23,665 bases of DNA. Source: DATCVA01 sp036567205 (GTDB lineage: Bacteria; Pseudomonadota; Gammaproteobacteria; Burkholderiales; Burkholderiaceae_B). Numbering within the stretch: the first letter of the stretch is position 1; each line of letters starts with the position of its first letter. The notes below the pieces were generated by a model that searched no databases, was not told the DNA's origin, and was given only the letters and a program-made list of their open reading frames with translations. The DNA is taken from positions 1 through 23,665 of the forward strand of contig DATCVA010000360.1 of the NCBI GenBank assembly GCA_036567205.1, given 5' to 3'. Below, piece by piece: positions 16,046 to 23,342 of this stretch. Both the position numbers and the translations under genes were made by a program.

Positions 16046-16969
16046 ATGGATACGCGCCGTTTAAGATACTTCGTCGCTGTCGTGGAAGAGCAAAATATCG
16101 GTCGCGCTGCAATCAAGTTAAATATGTCACAGCCTCCGCTGACTCGTCAGATACAAGAGCTCGAGTCTGAAATCGGAGTGCAGCTTCTACATCGCACTCC
16201 AAAAGGGGTGGAGGCCACGAACGCGGGCCTACTTCTCTTCCATGAGGCACGCAACATTCTGTCCCTCTTGCGCAGCGTCGAAGATCGTACGCGGCTGGCG
16301 GGGCAAGGAAGGCTGGGGAAAATAGCCATTGGCATTTTCGGATCCAACGTACTATCGGTTCCGCCTCTCTTGTTCTCCTTTCGACAACAACACCCCGATG
16401 TTGATGTCGTTGTCCACACGATGGACAAAGTAGAACAAATCAACGCTCTGCGCGAACGTCGCTTATTAATCGGCTTCAATCTTCTGGGAGTCCAACTCGA
16501 CGACATTGCCAGCGAAGCGATCATCCAGGAGCGGCTGATTACGGCCCTGCGGCTGGATCATCCGCTTGCACAAAAAAAGGCCTTAACATTACGAGAATTG
16601 TCCGGGCATCCGTTAGTGGTGTATTCCAGCGGCCCCAGACCAAATCTAATCGATATAGTGTTTGGACTGTTCCGCAAAGCCAACGTCCAACCTGGTGTCG
16701 TTCACGAGGTGGTTGATTCGCTCACAGCAGTCGCGCTGGTGGCAGCCGGGTTCGGAGTATGTTTAGTCCCAGAGGCAGTGTCGCAGCTGAAATTACCCGG
16801 AATCACATACTTGCCACTGGCTTCGTCTCCCTCTCCTACAGTAGATTTGCATGCTATTTATCGAAGAGACGACTCCTCTGCGCTTCTGCAGGCTTTTCTT
16901 ACTACCGTGAAAGAGGTGTCGGCCAATTCATCTGAACACGAACCGCTTGATCCCCCCATATCAACCTAA
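16046..16969 (+). CDS. LysR-family regulator, CatM/BenM-like
   Basis: 307-residue LysR-type regulator. The N-terminal helix-turn-helix reads MDTRRLRYFVAVVEEQNIGR then AAIKLNMSQPPLTRQIQELE (1-40). This is very close in pattern to the CatM/BenM type, which senses muconate or benzoate, although ligand cannot be assumed. The effector-binding domain covers about residues 90-295, with the usual GFGVCLVPEAV turn near 235-245. GGAG sits 8 nt upstream of the ATG. It diverges from hyuA, separated by 143 bp that hold overlapping promoters, so it most likely controls the left operon. Its end overlaps the end of the second LysR gene by 9 bp on the opposite strand. Confidence 0.92.
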   Translation: MDTRRLRYFVAVVEEQNIGRAAIKLNMSQPPLTRQIQELESEIGVQLLHRTPKGVEATNAGLLLFHEARNILSLLRSVEDRTRLAGQGRLGKIAIGIFGSNVLSVPPLLFSFRQQHPDVDVVVHTMDKVEQINALRERRLLIGFNLLGVQLDDIASEAIIQERLITALRLDHPLAQKKALTLRELSGHPLVVYSSGPRPNLIDIVFGLFRKANVQPGVVHEVVDSLTAVALVAAGFGVCLVPEAVSQLKLPGITYLPLASSPSPTVDLHAIYRRDDSSALLQAFLTTVKEVSANSSEHEPLDPPIST

Positions 16970-17866
16970 CCGTTCTTCTTTGCTTCGTTCTGCGCAAACT
17001 GTCAAAAAGTTTTCCACAATAGGCGATGTCGACCGAACGCGTGCAGTTACGGCGCAGATTGTGCGATATGGGTTTCCTTGTTTGCTAAAACTGCGATACA
17101 CCAAGCCCGGCATGCTGATGGATTGGATGGTAGTAAACGGCAAGACCCCGATCCCGAGTCCGGCAACGATTAAGCCTAGCATGGTGCCAAGGTGCTCTAC
17201 CTCAAATGCAGGACGAAATACCGTACCGCTTTTCGAGTATTCAGCATCAATTAACTGGCGTACGCTGCTCCCGCTTCTTTTAGCAATGTGGTCGTATTTT
17301 TGTATATCCGTCCAAAGCACTTCCTTACATTTGGCCAACGGATGCTTGGCACTACACACGACAACCAGATAGTCACGAAAGAGAACTCGTTGCATCAGGT
17401 CATCCGCATCCGCTCTTTGCGGCGTAAGAGCAAGATCTACGTGGCCTGACCTGACCATATCAATGCATGTATCTGAAAGTTCGTCATGCAGGCGAAGTTC
17501 TACATCAGGATGACTCGCGGAAAAAGAAACGATTATTGCCGGCAGATAAGATGTGGCCAATGATGGGGCCACGGCCAGCAACAAACGCCCCCGCTTTCCA
17601 GAGACGTAGCCTTGAATACGGGATAGTCCGCTATCAATGTTTTCCGAGATACCCACGGCAATCTGAAGGAACTCTTTACCCACAGCCGACAACGCCACGG
17701 TACGAGTGTCGCGATCGAACAGGCGTGCGCCTATCTCATCTTCCAGCCTGCGAATATTTGCACTGAGTGCCGGCTGAGATAAATGGACTAGCGCAGCAGC
17801 GTGGCTGAAACTAAGCGTGCGGGAAACGGCCAGAAAAGCATCGATTTGCCGGAGCGTTATATTCAT
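16961..17866 (-). CDS. LysR-family regulator, second copy
   Basis: 301-residue LysR-type regulator, distinct from the first. The HTH spans MNITLRQIDAFLAVSRTLSF then SHAAALVHLSQPALSANIRR (1-40), the common S-x-x-AA-x-x-L-x-x-SQPALS pattern. The inducer-binding domain runs from about 90 to 290, including the turn GLGIGVLPFTTI near 250-260. No Shine-Dalgarno precedes the ATG at 17864-17866. Instead a TATAAA (-10-like) lies at 17884-17879 on the minus strand, which would place the transcript start a few nucleotides before the ATG, so the message may be leaderless or nearly so. It diverges from the TauD gene by 95 bp and is its likely regulator. The two LysR genes converge with a 9-bp overlap. Confidence 0.9.
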   Translation of the reverse strand: MNITLRQIDAFLAVSRTLSFSHAAALVHLSQPALSANIRRLEDEIGARLFDRDTRTVALSAVGKEFLQIAVGISENIDSGLSRIQGYVSGKRGRLLLAVAPSLATSYLPAIIVSFSASHPDVELRLHDELSDTCIDMVRSGHVDLALTPQRADADDLMQRVLFRDYLVVVCSAKHPLAKCKEVLWTDIQKYDHIAKRSGSSVRQLIDAEYSKSGTVFRPAFEVEHLGTMLGLIVAGLGIGVLPFTTIQSISMPGLVYRSFSKQGNPYRTICAVTARVRSTSPIVENFLTVCAERSKEERLG

Positions 17867-17894
17867 TTAGCAAATATATTTATACAAAAATGAA
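17862..17894. promoter_or_regulatory. Inverted repeat over the second LysR start, possible LysR site
   Basis: TTCATTT (17862-17868) and AAATGAA (17888-17894) form a 7-bp inverted repeat with a 19-bp A/T-rich centre containing the minus-strand -10-like TATAAA (17884-17879). The left arm covers the LysR start codon. Binding of the regulator here would block its own expression and could act on the divergent TauD promoter. Confidence 0.35.
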
Positions 17895-17961
17895 AATTTA
17901 CGAATTAGATCAATATTACTACAGTGGGGCTTGGTCAATTCTTTTACGCGAAGGACACGTC

Positions 17962-18864
17962 ATGAATTTGCAAGCAACCGCACAAGTTGAACATCAATCG
18001 ACTCCAACCATTTCGATCAAACCGACCGGGGGGCCGCTCGGAGCAGACGTTATCGGTTTTGACATGAGCCGACCTGCAACACCGGAAGAGCAAAAAATCA
18101 TAGAGAAAGCATGGGCCGATCACCTTGTCCTGCGCATTAGGGGTCAGGCCGGCTTGTCCCTCCAGCATCTGACACAGTTTTCGAGCGCCTTTGGGCAATT
18201 GGATAAAAGGCCGGTACGGGGAGTTATCAAAGGCGGTGCGCAGAACGACCTGCCCCCGGAGATCACCGTAATTTCAAACATAGTCGTCGATGGCAAACCA
18301 ATAGGAGGCCTTGGAGCCTACGAAGCGGTTTGGCACAGCGACATGACTTACAAGCCTCAACCGCCTAAAGGCAGTTGCCTGTATTCCGTAGAAATCCCTC
18401 CTTCGGGCGGGGGTACATCGTTTGCCAATATGTACATGGCATACGAGCGGCTTCCTTCCGAGTTGAAAAACCGGATAGAAAACCTACAGTGCATTCATGA
18501 CGCCAGCCGCAATAGCACAGGTGAACTGCGACAGGGGTTCGAAGAGATTAATGATCCTACTAAAACGGTCGGAGCAGTCCATCCCGTCGTGCGCACTCAT
18601 CCAGTTACCTACCGTAAATGCTTATTTCTGGGACGACGCCGCAACGCCTATCTGGTTGGTCTTCCACTAGCAGAGAGCGAAGCGCTGCTGGACCAACTGT
18701 GGCAACACGCCACAAAGCCCGACATCGTCTGGACCCAGGAATGGGAAGTGGGCGACGCGGTGTTATGGGACAACCGCTGCACCATGCACAGACGCGACGC
18801 TTTCGACCCACAGACTCGGCGGCTTATGTATCGCACGCAAATCGCCGGCGGCGAAGTGGTCTAA
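17962..18864 (+). CDS. TauD/TfdA-family Fe(II)/2-oxoglutarate dioxygenase
   Basis: 300-residue oxygenase that uses Fe(II), O2 and 2-oxoglutarate to hydroxylate a substrate, often releasing sulfite, a phenol or an amine from it. The ATG at 17962 has AGGA 7 nt upstream; an ATG at 17890 is unlikely because it would overlap the control region. The iron triad is visible: H125 and D127 in WHSDMTY, and H276 in DNRCTMHRRD. R287 or R291 (RRLMYRTQI) is the likely 2-oxoglutarate anchor. Spacing of about 150 residues between HxD and the distal His is typical of TauD. The N-terminal region begins ISIKPTGGPLGADVIGFDMS, a family standard. It is the first gene of the right operon, before an enolase-superfamily enzyme. 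Substrate unknown. Confidence 0.92.
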   Translation: MNLQATAQVEHQSTPTISIKPTGGPLGADVIGFDMSRPATPEEQKIIEKAWADHLVLRIRGQAGLSLQHLTQFSSAFGQLDKRPVRGVIKGGAQNDLPPEITVISNIVVDGKPIGGLGAYEAVWHSDMTYKPQPPKGSCLYSVEIPPSGGGTSFANMYMAYERLPSELKNRIENLQCIHDASRNSTGELRQGFEEINDPTKTVGAVHPVVRTHPVTYRKCLFLGRRRNAYLVGLPLAESEALLDQLWQHATKPDIVWTQEWEVGDAVLWDNRCTMHRRDAFDPQTRRLMYRTQIAGGEVV

Positions 18865-18969
18865 AGCAAATAACTATGGCGACAAGAGGACAAAGATGCC
18901 GCAAGTCCCCCGCCAGTTACACAACCCTTCCAAATAGAAAAAAAACAGATTAGCGCAGGAGACAGCCCT

Positions 18970-20088
18970 ATGCGTATAGAACAAGTAGAAGTCATTGGTG
19001 TGGCCGTGCCGTTAGTGGGCGATTATAAAACGGCACATAGCAGTAAATCGATCCAAAAGAGCGTGGTCGTGCGCATTACCGCAAGCGACGGAGCCGTCGG
19101 TATTGGCAACGTGGATCCATCGCCTGGTTACTCACCGGAAACTTTTGACCAAACGCTGGCCATGCTTCGTACGTGCATGGCGCCCCGGATCGTCGGAATG
19201 GACGCAGAAAACATACATGAAATCACCCTTCGACTGGACGCAATCTCTCACGGATTTCAAGAATCCAAAGCTGCAATTGAAATGGCCTGTACCGATTTGG
19301 TCGCCAGGTCCCTTGGTATGCCTGTACATACCTATTTAGGCGGTGCTGTACGTACAGTTCTTCATTTCAATGCCTGGATTGGTATTGTCTCGGCGGCTCA
19401 AGCGGCTATCGAGGCAGTTAAATGGCAACAGCTTGGATTCCGTTCCGCAAAAATCAAAGTCGGCGGTGGAATTGAAAGCGATAAGGAGAGAGTGCGTGCC
19501 GTGCGTGAAGCGGTGGGCGAAAACTTCCATCTGCGCATTGACGCCAATGCAGGCTACGACACCGAGACAGCCATCAAGCTTGCAAGGATGATGTCGCCCT
19601 ACAACCTCCAGCTATTCGAACAGCCCGTTCCCGCAGCCGATCTGGAGGGCATGGCCAAAGTGCGTTGCGAAGCCGGTGAATTACCAATTATGGCCGACGA
19701 ATCGCTTGTAGATCACAGCAGCCTCATTCGCATCATTCGCGCTAATGCGGCCGACATGGTGAAAGTCAAAGTGATGAAGCAAGGCGGATTGCGCAAAACC
19801 CTGGACATAATTACAACCGCTGAAGCTGCGGGCATTCAGTGCGTAATAGGTCACGGATTCGGCCTGGGTGTCAACACGATGGCTGAAATAATGCTGGCGG
19901 CTACGTCTCATAACATCGTCGATGGCATCGAGTGCGTCGGCCCCTTAAAGACTGCCGACGATATTGTCACCGAAAAACTCGACCTGAACTCAGGTAGCGT
20001 TTCCGTGCCAAACGGTCCGGGGCTGAATGTCACGCTAGATCAAGTCAAGCTGGAACGCTATCGCGTCGAAGACCATATCGCGGCCTAA
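18970..20088 (+). CDS. Mandelate racemase/muconate lactonizing enzyme family protein (enolase superfamily)
   Basis: 372-residue enolase-superfamily enzyme, full length. The barrel has KxK at 161-163 (AKIKVGGG), metal ligands D191 (RIDANAGYD), E217 (LFEQP) and D243 (MADES), and K265/K267 on the opposite side (VKVKVMKQGG). Having K163 and K267 as acid/base residues is the muconate-lactonizing/dipeptide-epimerase arrangement. A mandelate racemase would instead use a His-Asp pair; H295 (CVIGHGF) is present but the Lys pattern dominates. These enzymes abstract a proton next to a carboxylate; reactions include cycloisomerisation, epimerisation and dehydration. AGGAG lies 8 nt upstream of the ATG. 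It is in the TauD operon, 105 bp after it, and precedes the second Bug receptor. Substrate cannot be assigned. Confidence 0.92.
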   Translation: MRIEQVEVIGVAVPLVGDYKTAHSSKSIQKSVVVRITASDGAVGIGNVDPSPGYSPETFDQTLAMLRTCMAPRIVGMDAENIHEITLRLDAISHGFQESKAAIEMACTDLVARSLGMPVHTYLGGAVRTVLHFNAWIGIVSAAQAAIEAVKWQQLGFRSAKIKVGGGIESDKERVRAVREAVGENFHLRIDANAGYDTETAIKLARMMSPYNLQLFEQPVPAADLEGMAKVRCEAGELPIMADESLVDHSSLIRIIRANAADMVKVKVMKQGGLRKTLDIITTAEAAGIQCVIGHGFGLGVNTMAEIMLAATSHNIVDGIECVGPLKTADDIVTEKLDLNSGSVSVPNGPGLNVTLDQVKLERYRVEDHIAA

Positions 20089-20164
20089 ATTAAATAGTGT
20101 TTCTATTTTTACAGGCGCGATCAAGGTGAATCCCTATGCGCTTATTTGAATAAAGGATCTAAAA

Positions 20165-21160
20165 ATGAATATATTTTCTACTTCTCTTTCACGTGCGGCT
20201 TTAACGCTCATTGGCATAACCTGCATCGCCATGGGCCCCCTGGAAGCCGCCGCCCAGGCCAGCACCTATCCAGAACGGGCGATAACAATGATCGTGCCCT
20301 TTCCCCCTGGGGGCCCCACCGATGTGTTCGCTCGGGTACTGGCCCAACGCTTGGGCGAGGAACTGAATCAGTCAGTAATTGTGGATAATCGAGGTGGCGC
20401 GGCCGGCAATATAGGAGTCGCGGCCGCGGCAAAAACGCATCCTGACGGCTATACGATTTTATTCGGTACGGCGTCCATTGCGATTGCCCCTTCCGTATAC
20501 AAGACACTGGCCTATGATCCATTAACAGACCTGTTGCCGGTTGCGTTGGTAGGCACGGTACCGCCGATCGTACTGGTACCGCCCAACGGCCCCGACAACA
20601 TACAAGAACTGGTCAAACTTTTAAAAGAGAATCCGGGCCAGTATAGCTACGCCACGTCAGGCCATGCTACGGCCACCCACCTTGTTACAGAGCTATTTAA
20701 CAAGTATGCCAAGGTAAACGCGATACACGTTCCTTACCGCGGCTCTGGGCCCGCCAAACAAGGCCTGCTATCAAATCTTCATCTGTACACGTTCGAGACG
20801 GCCAGCTCTACCATGAGCGTCATCAAATCGGGGCAGTTAAAGCCGATAGGGATCGCAGCTGATAAGCGCTCTGCAATCCTGCCCGATGTCCCTACGATCG
20901 CCGAAGCCGGGATAGCGGGCGTCAATGGTTCCACCTGGAATATGGTCTTCGTGCCCGCCGGTACGGCACCGTCGATTGTTAAGACCCTTAATACTGCTGT
21001 CAATAAAGCCCTGTTAGACGCGCCTACTGCCAAAAAGCTTGCGACACTTGCCGTGGATACCACTACGGATTCAACGCCAGCGTCCGCCAAACAATACTTG
21101 TCGGACGAAATAAAACGGTGGAAGGAAATAGTAAAAGTCACGGGCGTAAGCACCAACTAA
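20165..21160 (+). CDS. Bug-family (TctC-like) tripartite tricarboxylate transporter receptor, right arm
   Basis: 331-residue periplasmic receptor of the Bug/TctC family, a second, clearly different copy from the one at 10944. Signal peptide through about residue 30 (LEAAA), then STYPERAITMIVPFPPGGPTD (33-53) and VFARVLAQRLG. Other marks are VDNRGGAAGNIGV (73-85), PDGYTILFG, IHVPYRGSGPAKQGL and the RSAILPDVPTIAEAGIAG stretch. AAAGGA lies 7 nt upstream of the ATG. It follows the enolase-superfamily gene by 76 bp and probably belongs to the same transcript. It likely captures the substrate of that operon; no TctA or TctB gene is present. The ligand is unknown. Confidence 0.92.
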   Translation: MNIFSTSLSRAALTLIGITCIAMGPLEAAAQASTYPERAITMIVPFPPGGPTDVFARVLAQRLGEELNQSVIVDNRGGAAGNIGVAAAAKTHPDGYTILFGTASIAIAPSVYKTLAYDPLTDLLPVALVGTVPPIVLVPPNGPDNIQELVKLLKENPGQYSYATSGHATATHLVTELFNKYAKVNAIHVPYRGSGPAKQGLLSNLHLYTFETASSTMSVIKSGQLKPIGIAADKRSAILPDVPTIAEAGIAGVNGSTWNMVFVPAGTAPSIVKTLNTAVNKALLDAPTAKKLATLAVDTTTDSTPASAKQYLSDEIKRWKEIVKVTGVSTN

Positions 21161-21199
21161 CCATCATCCGGGCCAAAAGAAGCACGCTGCCCAGAACAA

Positions 21200-21223
21200 G
21201 AGCTGGCTTGCAATAGCCGGCTC
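21200..21223. terminator. Hairpin between convergent genes
   Basis: GAGCTGGCT (21200-21208) pairs with AGCCGGCTC (21215-21223) across a 6-nt loop; one pair is a G-U wobble. The stem lies between the Bug stop at 21160 and the AlkA-like stop at 21224 and could end transcription from both sides. The minus-strand side is followed by TTGTTCT, a weak T-rich tail, while the plus side has none. Confidence 0.4.
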
Positions 21224-21889
21224 TCATAGCGCCACGCCTTCACGCTGGCGCCTTGCCGCATAGAAGCGCCAAAACAAAAGTGCAGCGGTGGCGCGATGCG
21301 GCGCCCACCTGGCGGCGATCTCAGTCAGCGCGCGCCGGTCAGGATGGGGCTCGATGCCCAGGGCATCACCCACGGCTTTCTGTAACGCAAGGTCGCCGGC
21401 CGGGAAGATATCGGGATGGCCGGCGCAGAACATCAGGTAGATTTCCGCTGTCCACGGCCCAATGCCTTTATATGCCGTAAGCTGTGCAATCGCCGCCTCG
21501 GCGGGAAGCCTTTCGATAGCGGCAAAATCCAGATTGCCTGCGACCACTACCTCGGCCAGCCCTCTAAGGGTGCTGCGCTTGCTTCGCGAAAGACCGACAC
21601 CGCGCAATCCTTCCTCTCCGAGGCTTAGAAAGCCTTCTGGCGTGCTGCCGCCTGGCTGCGCTTCCAAACGGTTCCAGATGGCATTGGCACTAGCCACCGA
21701 AAGTTGCTGGCCGCAAACGATACGGGCAAGTCCGGCAAATCCCGGGGTGCCGATCCGCGCAGAAAAAGCCCCTGCAATGCCATGAATAGTAGACAGGCGT
21801 GGATCAAGCCGCAGCAACGACTGCAAATGTAGCGCCACAGCCTCATTGGAGGACAGTCGTTCAGGTAAACAAGAAAATTCAGAAGTCAT
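21224..21889 (-). CDS. DNA-3-methyladenine glycosylase II-like (AlkA family, HhH-GPD)
   Basis: 221-residue base-excision repair glycosylase that removes alkylated bases such as 3-methyladenine. The helix-hairpin-helix reads LTAYKGIGPWTAEIYLMFC (137-155) and the catalytic aspartate is D166 in FPAGDLALQ. RIVCGQQLSVASANAIW (56-72) is also typical. It is shorter than E. coli AlkA (282 aa), lacking its N-terminal domain, as in many bacterial homologues. The start at 21887-21889 overlaps the stop of the upstream methyltransferase by 4 bp (ATGA), giving a coupled pair. A longer frame to 21994 would intrude further into that gene. The pair provides two separate routes for alkylation repair. There is no Ada regulator in the window. 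Confidence 0.9.
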   Translation of the reverse strand: MTSEFSCLPERLSSNEAVALHLQSLLRLDPRLSTIHGIAGAFSARIGTPGFAGLARIVCGQQLSVASANAIWNRLEAQPGGSTPEGFLSLGEEGLRGVGLSRSKRSTLRGLAEVVVAGNLDFAAIERLPAEAAIAQLTAYKGIGPWTAEIYLMFCAGHPDIFPAGDLALQKAVGDALGIEPHPDRRALTEIAARWAPHRATAALLFWRFYAARRQREGVAL

Positions 21890-22380
21890 TGTTCCAATGT
21901 ATCTCCACCCTCTAATGTAAGCAGCAATTTTTTTACACTGAGTCCACCAGCAAACCCTGTTAAATCGCCCGATGCGCCTATTACTCGGTGGCAAGGAGCG
22001 ATAATTGAGATTGGATTCCTGCCATTGGCGGCACCCACCGCTCGCGCCGCTTTTGCGCTGCCAATTTGCATCGCGATTTCACTATAACTGCGGGTCTCGC
22101 CAAACGGAATAGTCAATAAGGCTTGCCAAACCTTTGTTTGAAATTCCGTTCCAACAAACCCAAGGTCAAGCTCAAAATGGTTTCTTTTTCCTGCGAAATA
22201 GTCATTCAATTGCCGCTCGGTTTCGACCAAAACCGGGCTATTTTCATCTTCCTGCATTGGACCAAGCCGTACGCGATTCGGTTTATCGTTTTCCCATAAA
22301 ACCGCGACGAGCCTTGATCCGTTTGCAACAAGCTTTAGCTTGCCGACCGGTGTGTCCATCATTTTGAATACGTATGACAT
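21886..22380 (-). CDS. ogt: Methylated-DNA--[protein]-cysteine S-methyltransferase (Ogt-like)
   Basis: 164-residue suicide DNA repair protein that takes methyl groups from O6-methylguanine onto its own cysteine. The active site is IIAPCHRVIG with C130. The Arg finger is in ARAVGAANGRNP (R113). The region TPVGKLKLVAN (10-20) matches the start of Ogt-type proteins. The length is normal. AAGGAG lies 7 nt upstream of the ATG at 22380. It heads an operon with the AlkA-like glycosylase, which it overlaps by 4 bp. The gene symbol is by family; Ogt versus a single-domain Ada C-terminal homologue is a naming choice. Confidence 0.93.
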   Translation of the reverse strand: MSYVFKMMDTPVGKLKLVANGSRLVAVLWENDKPNRVRLGPMQEDENSPVLVETERQLNDYFAGKRNHFELDLGFVGTEFQTKVWQALLTIPFGETRSYSEIAMQIGSAKAARAVGAANGRNPISIIAPCHRVIGASGDLTGFAGGLSVKKLLLTLEGGDTLEQ

Positions 22381-22756
22381 TTGCCAGCTCCTTACGATGC
22401 ACGCACTTGTTCGTTATCGCCCGCGATCAAGTGCAACTTACTAATGGATGACGTACTTTGCTTAAGTGACGCTTTACGATGACGACTCCTCGAATTCGGG
22501 TTGTATCGGGTATAGCGCCAGTTTAGAAGGCAACAGTCAACCTGGAACTCCATTCCTTGCGGTTGAACTTAACAGGGACTACATCGGAAGCGGCCAGCTT
22601 GTGGACTGAATGCGTCGAAATCGATACAAAACCGTTACAGAACCGCCTTGAACCAGGACAAATATTTCAATGCGCTGCAAAAGGTCTGTTACGCGCTTGC
22701 CCGCCTTCACCCGCTTGGCTACGCTGGCCTCATCGACCTTCAAACAGGAGTTTGTC
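22381..22756. other. Divergent intergenic region, no gene seen
   Basis: 376 bp between the diverging ogt-like and lipoprotein genes. No frame here has a ribosome-binding site with recognisable protein features; a 67-codon frame at 22557-22760 runs into the lipoprotein start in another frame. Promoters for both sides must be here, but I found no convincing pair of hexamers. TTACGATG occurs twice (22392-22399 and 22474-22481) but is short enough to be chance. Confidence 0.6.
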
Positions 22757-23095
22757 ATGAAGCTACAGCGTAATTTTGCACGTATCGCAACCGTCGGCCT
22801 GATGGCCTTTGTCTTAACCGGCTGTGCCACGCACTATGATCGCAAATCAAATAACACGCTGCTTGGCGCTGGGTTGGGCGCCGCCACCGGCGCGGTGTTC
22901 TCGGGAGGCGATCCTTTATACACCCTTGGCGGAGCCGCGGCCGGTGGAGTGCTGGGCAATGTACTGACCGAAGACCGCAGCTCTCGCCGCTCCAGCAACT
23001 GGGACCGGGGCCGCGACTATCGACCGTCCCGCAGCCACACTCGTAACCGCGACGACCGCCGCTCGCACGATCGCCATGACCGACGCCGTCGCTAG
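22757..23095 (+). CDS. Small glycine-zipper lipoprotein with charged C-terminal tail (OsmB/SlyB-like)
   Basis: 112-residue lipoprotein. AGGAG lies 6 nt upstream of the ATG at 22757; a longer frame starting at 22670 has no such site. A signal sequence ends in the lipobox VLTGC with C23 as the lipidated residue. Two glycine zippers follow: G37-x3-G41-x3-G45 and G59-x3-G63-x3-G67, which can insert in membranes or pack helices. Residues 73-112 are a low-complexity tail made mostly of Arg, Asp, Ser and His (for example RDDRRSHDRHDRRRR). OsmB-like proteins are envelope lipoproteins of uncertain role, often stress-induced. No terminal sorting signal is clear: the residue after C23 is Ala, not Asp, so outer membrane is likely. 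Confidence 0.85.
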   Translation: MKLQRNFARIATVGLMAFVLTGCATHYDRKSNNTLLGAGLGAATGAVFSGGDPLYTLGGAAAGGVLGNVLTEDRSSRRSSNWDRGRDYRPSRSHTRNRDDRRSHDRHDRRRR

Positions 23096-23118
23096 GCTTT
23101 ACTTCAAATGAGCTGCCT

Positions 23119-23130
23119 CTGATCGATCAG
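23119..23130. repeat. Perfect 12-bp palindrome CTGATCGATCAG
   Basis: A loop-free palindrome 24 bp after the lipoprotein stop. No T-run follows, so it is not a terminator. It may be a protein-binding site or chance; it contains two GATC sites. Confidence 0.3.
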
Positions 23131-23253
23131 GCCTTGCCAGGTAAATTTCCCCACTACCCGCTTAAGCGAATATCAAACCGCTGGCCGAATGGATTAGAGG
23201 GCTTACCCTGAAAGCAGCCGAAAAAGACCATTAGCCCCAACTCATTTAAAATC

Positions 23254-23327
23254 CCTGTCTTGACATCAATCTTGTGCCGGCGTTATCAGTGCCTGAGTCA
23301 CGAACAACGCCGGCGACCAAAGACAGG
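23254..23327 (+). promoter_or_regulatory. Nested inverted repeats and promoter upstream of gltS
   Basis: Two inverted repeats are nested: outer CCTGTCTT (23254-23261) / AAGACAGG (23320-23327), inner GCCGGCGTT (23276-23284) / AACGCCGGC (23306-23314), both perfect. Within them lies a good promoter: TTGACA (23260-23265), 18-bp spacer, TATCAG (23284-23289). The inner repeat flanks the -10 and the expected start site, so a dimeric regulator bound there would control gltS. The outer repeat touches the -35 on one side and, on the other, the only Shine-Dalgarno-like AGG before gltS. Confidence 0.5.
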
Positions 23328-23342
23328 AACACAAACACCACA

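Noticed and set aside
17890..17961. Upstream ATG extending the TauD-type protein by 24 residues
   Set aside because: It has no ribosome-binding site and sits in the control region shared with the LysR gene, while the ATG at 17962 has a well-placed AGGA and gives the family's normal N-terminus.
22470..22480. AAAGCG on the minus strand as a possible Ada box for ogt
   Set aside because: Only part of the AAAGCGCA core is present and the A-box half is missing, so the match is not better than chance.
22557..22760. 67-codon frame in the ogt-lipoprotein gap
   Set aside because: No ribosome-binding site and composition unlike a protein; it ends within the start of the lipoprotein gene in another frame.
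23160..23240. Stretch that looked like a tRNA fragment between the lipoprotein and gltS
   Set aside because: No acceptor stem pairing, no TTCRANNC T-loop and no consistent cloverleaf could be drawn.
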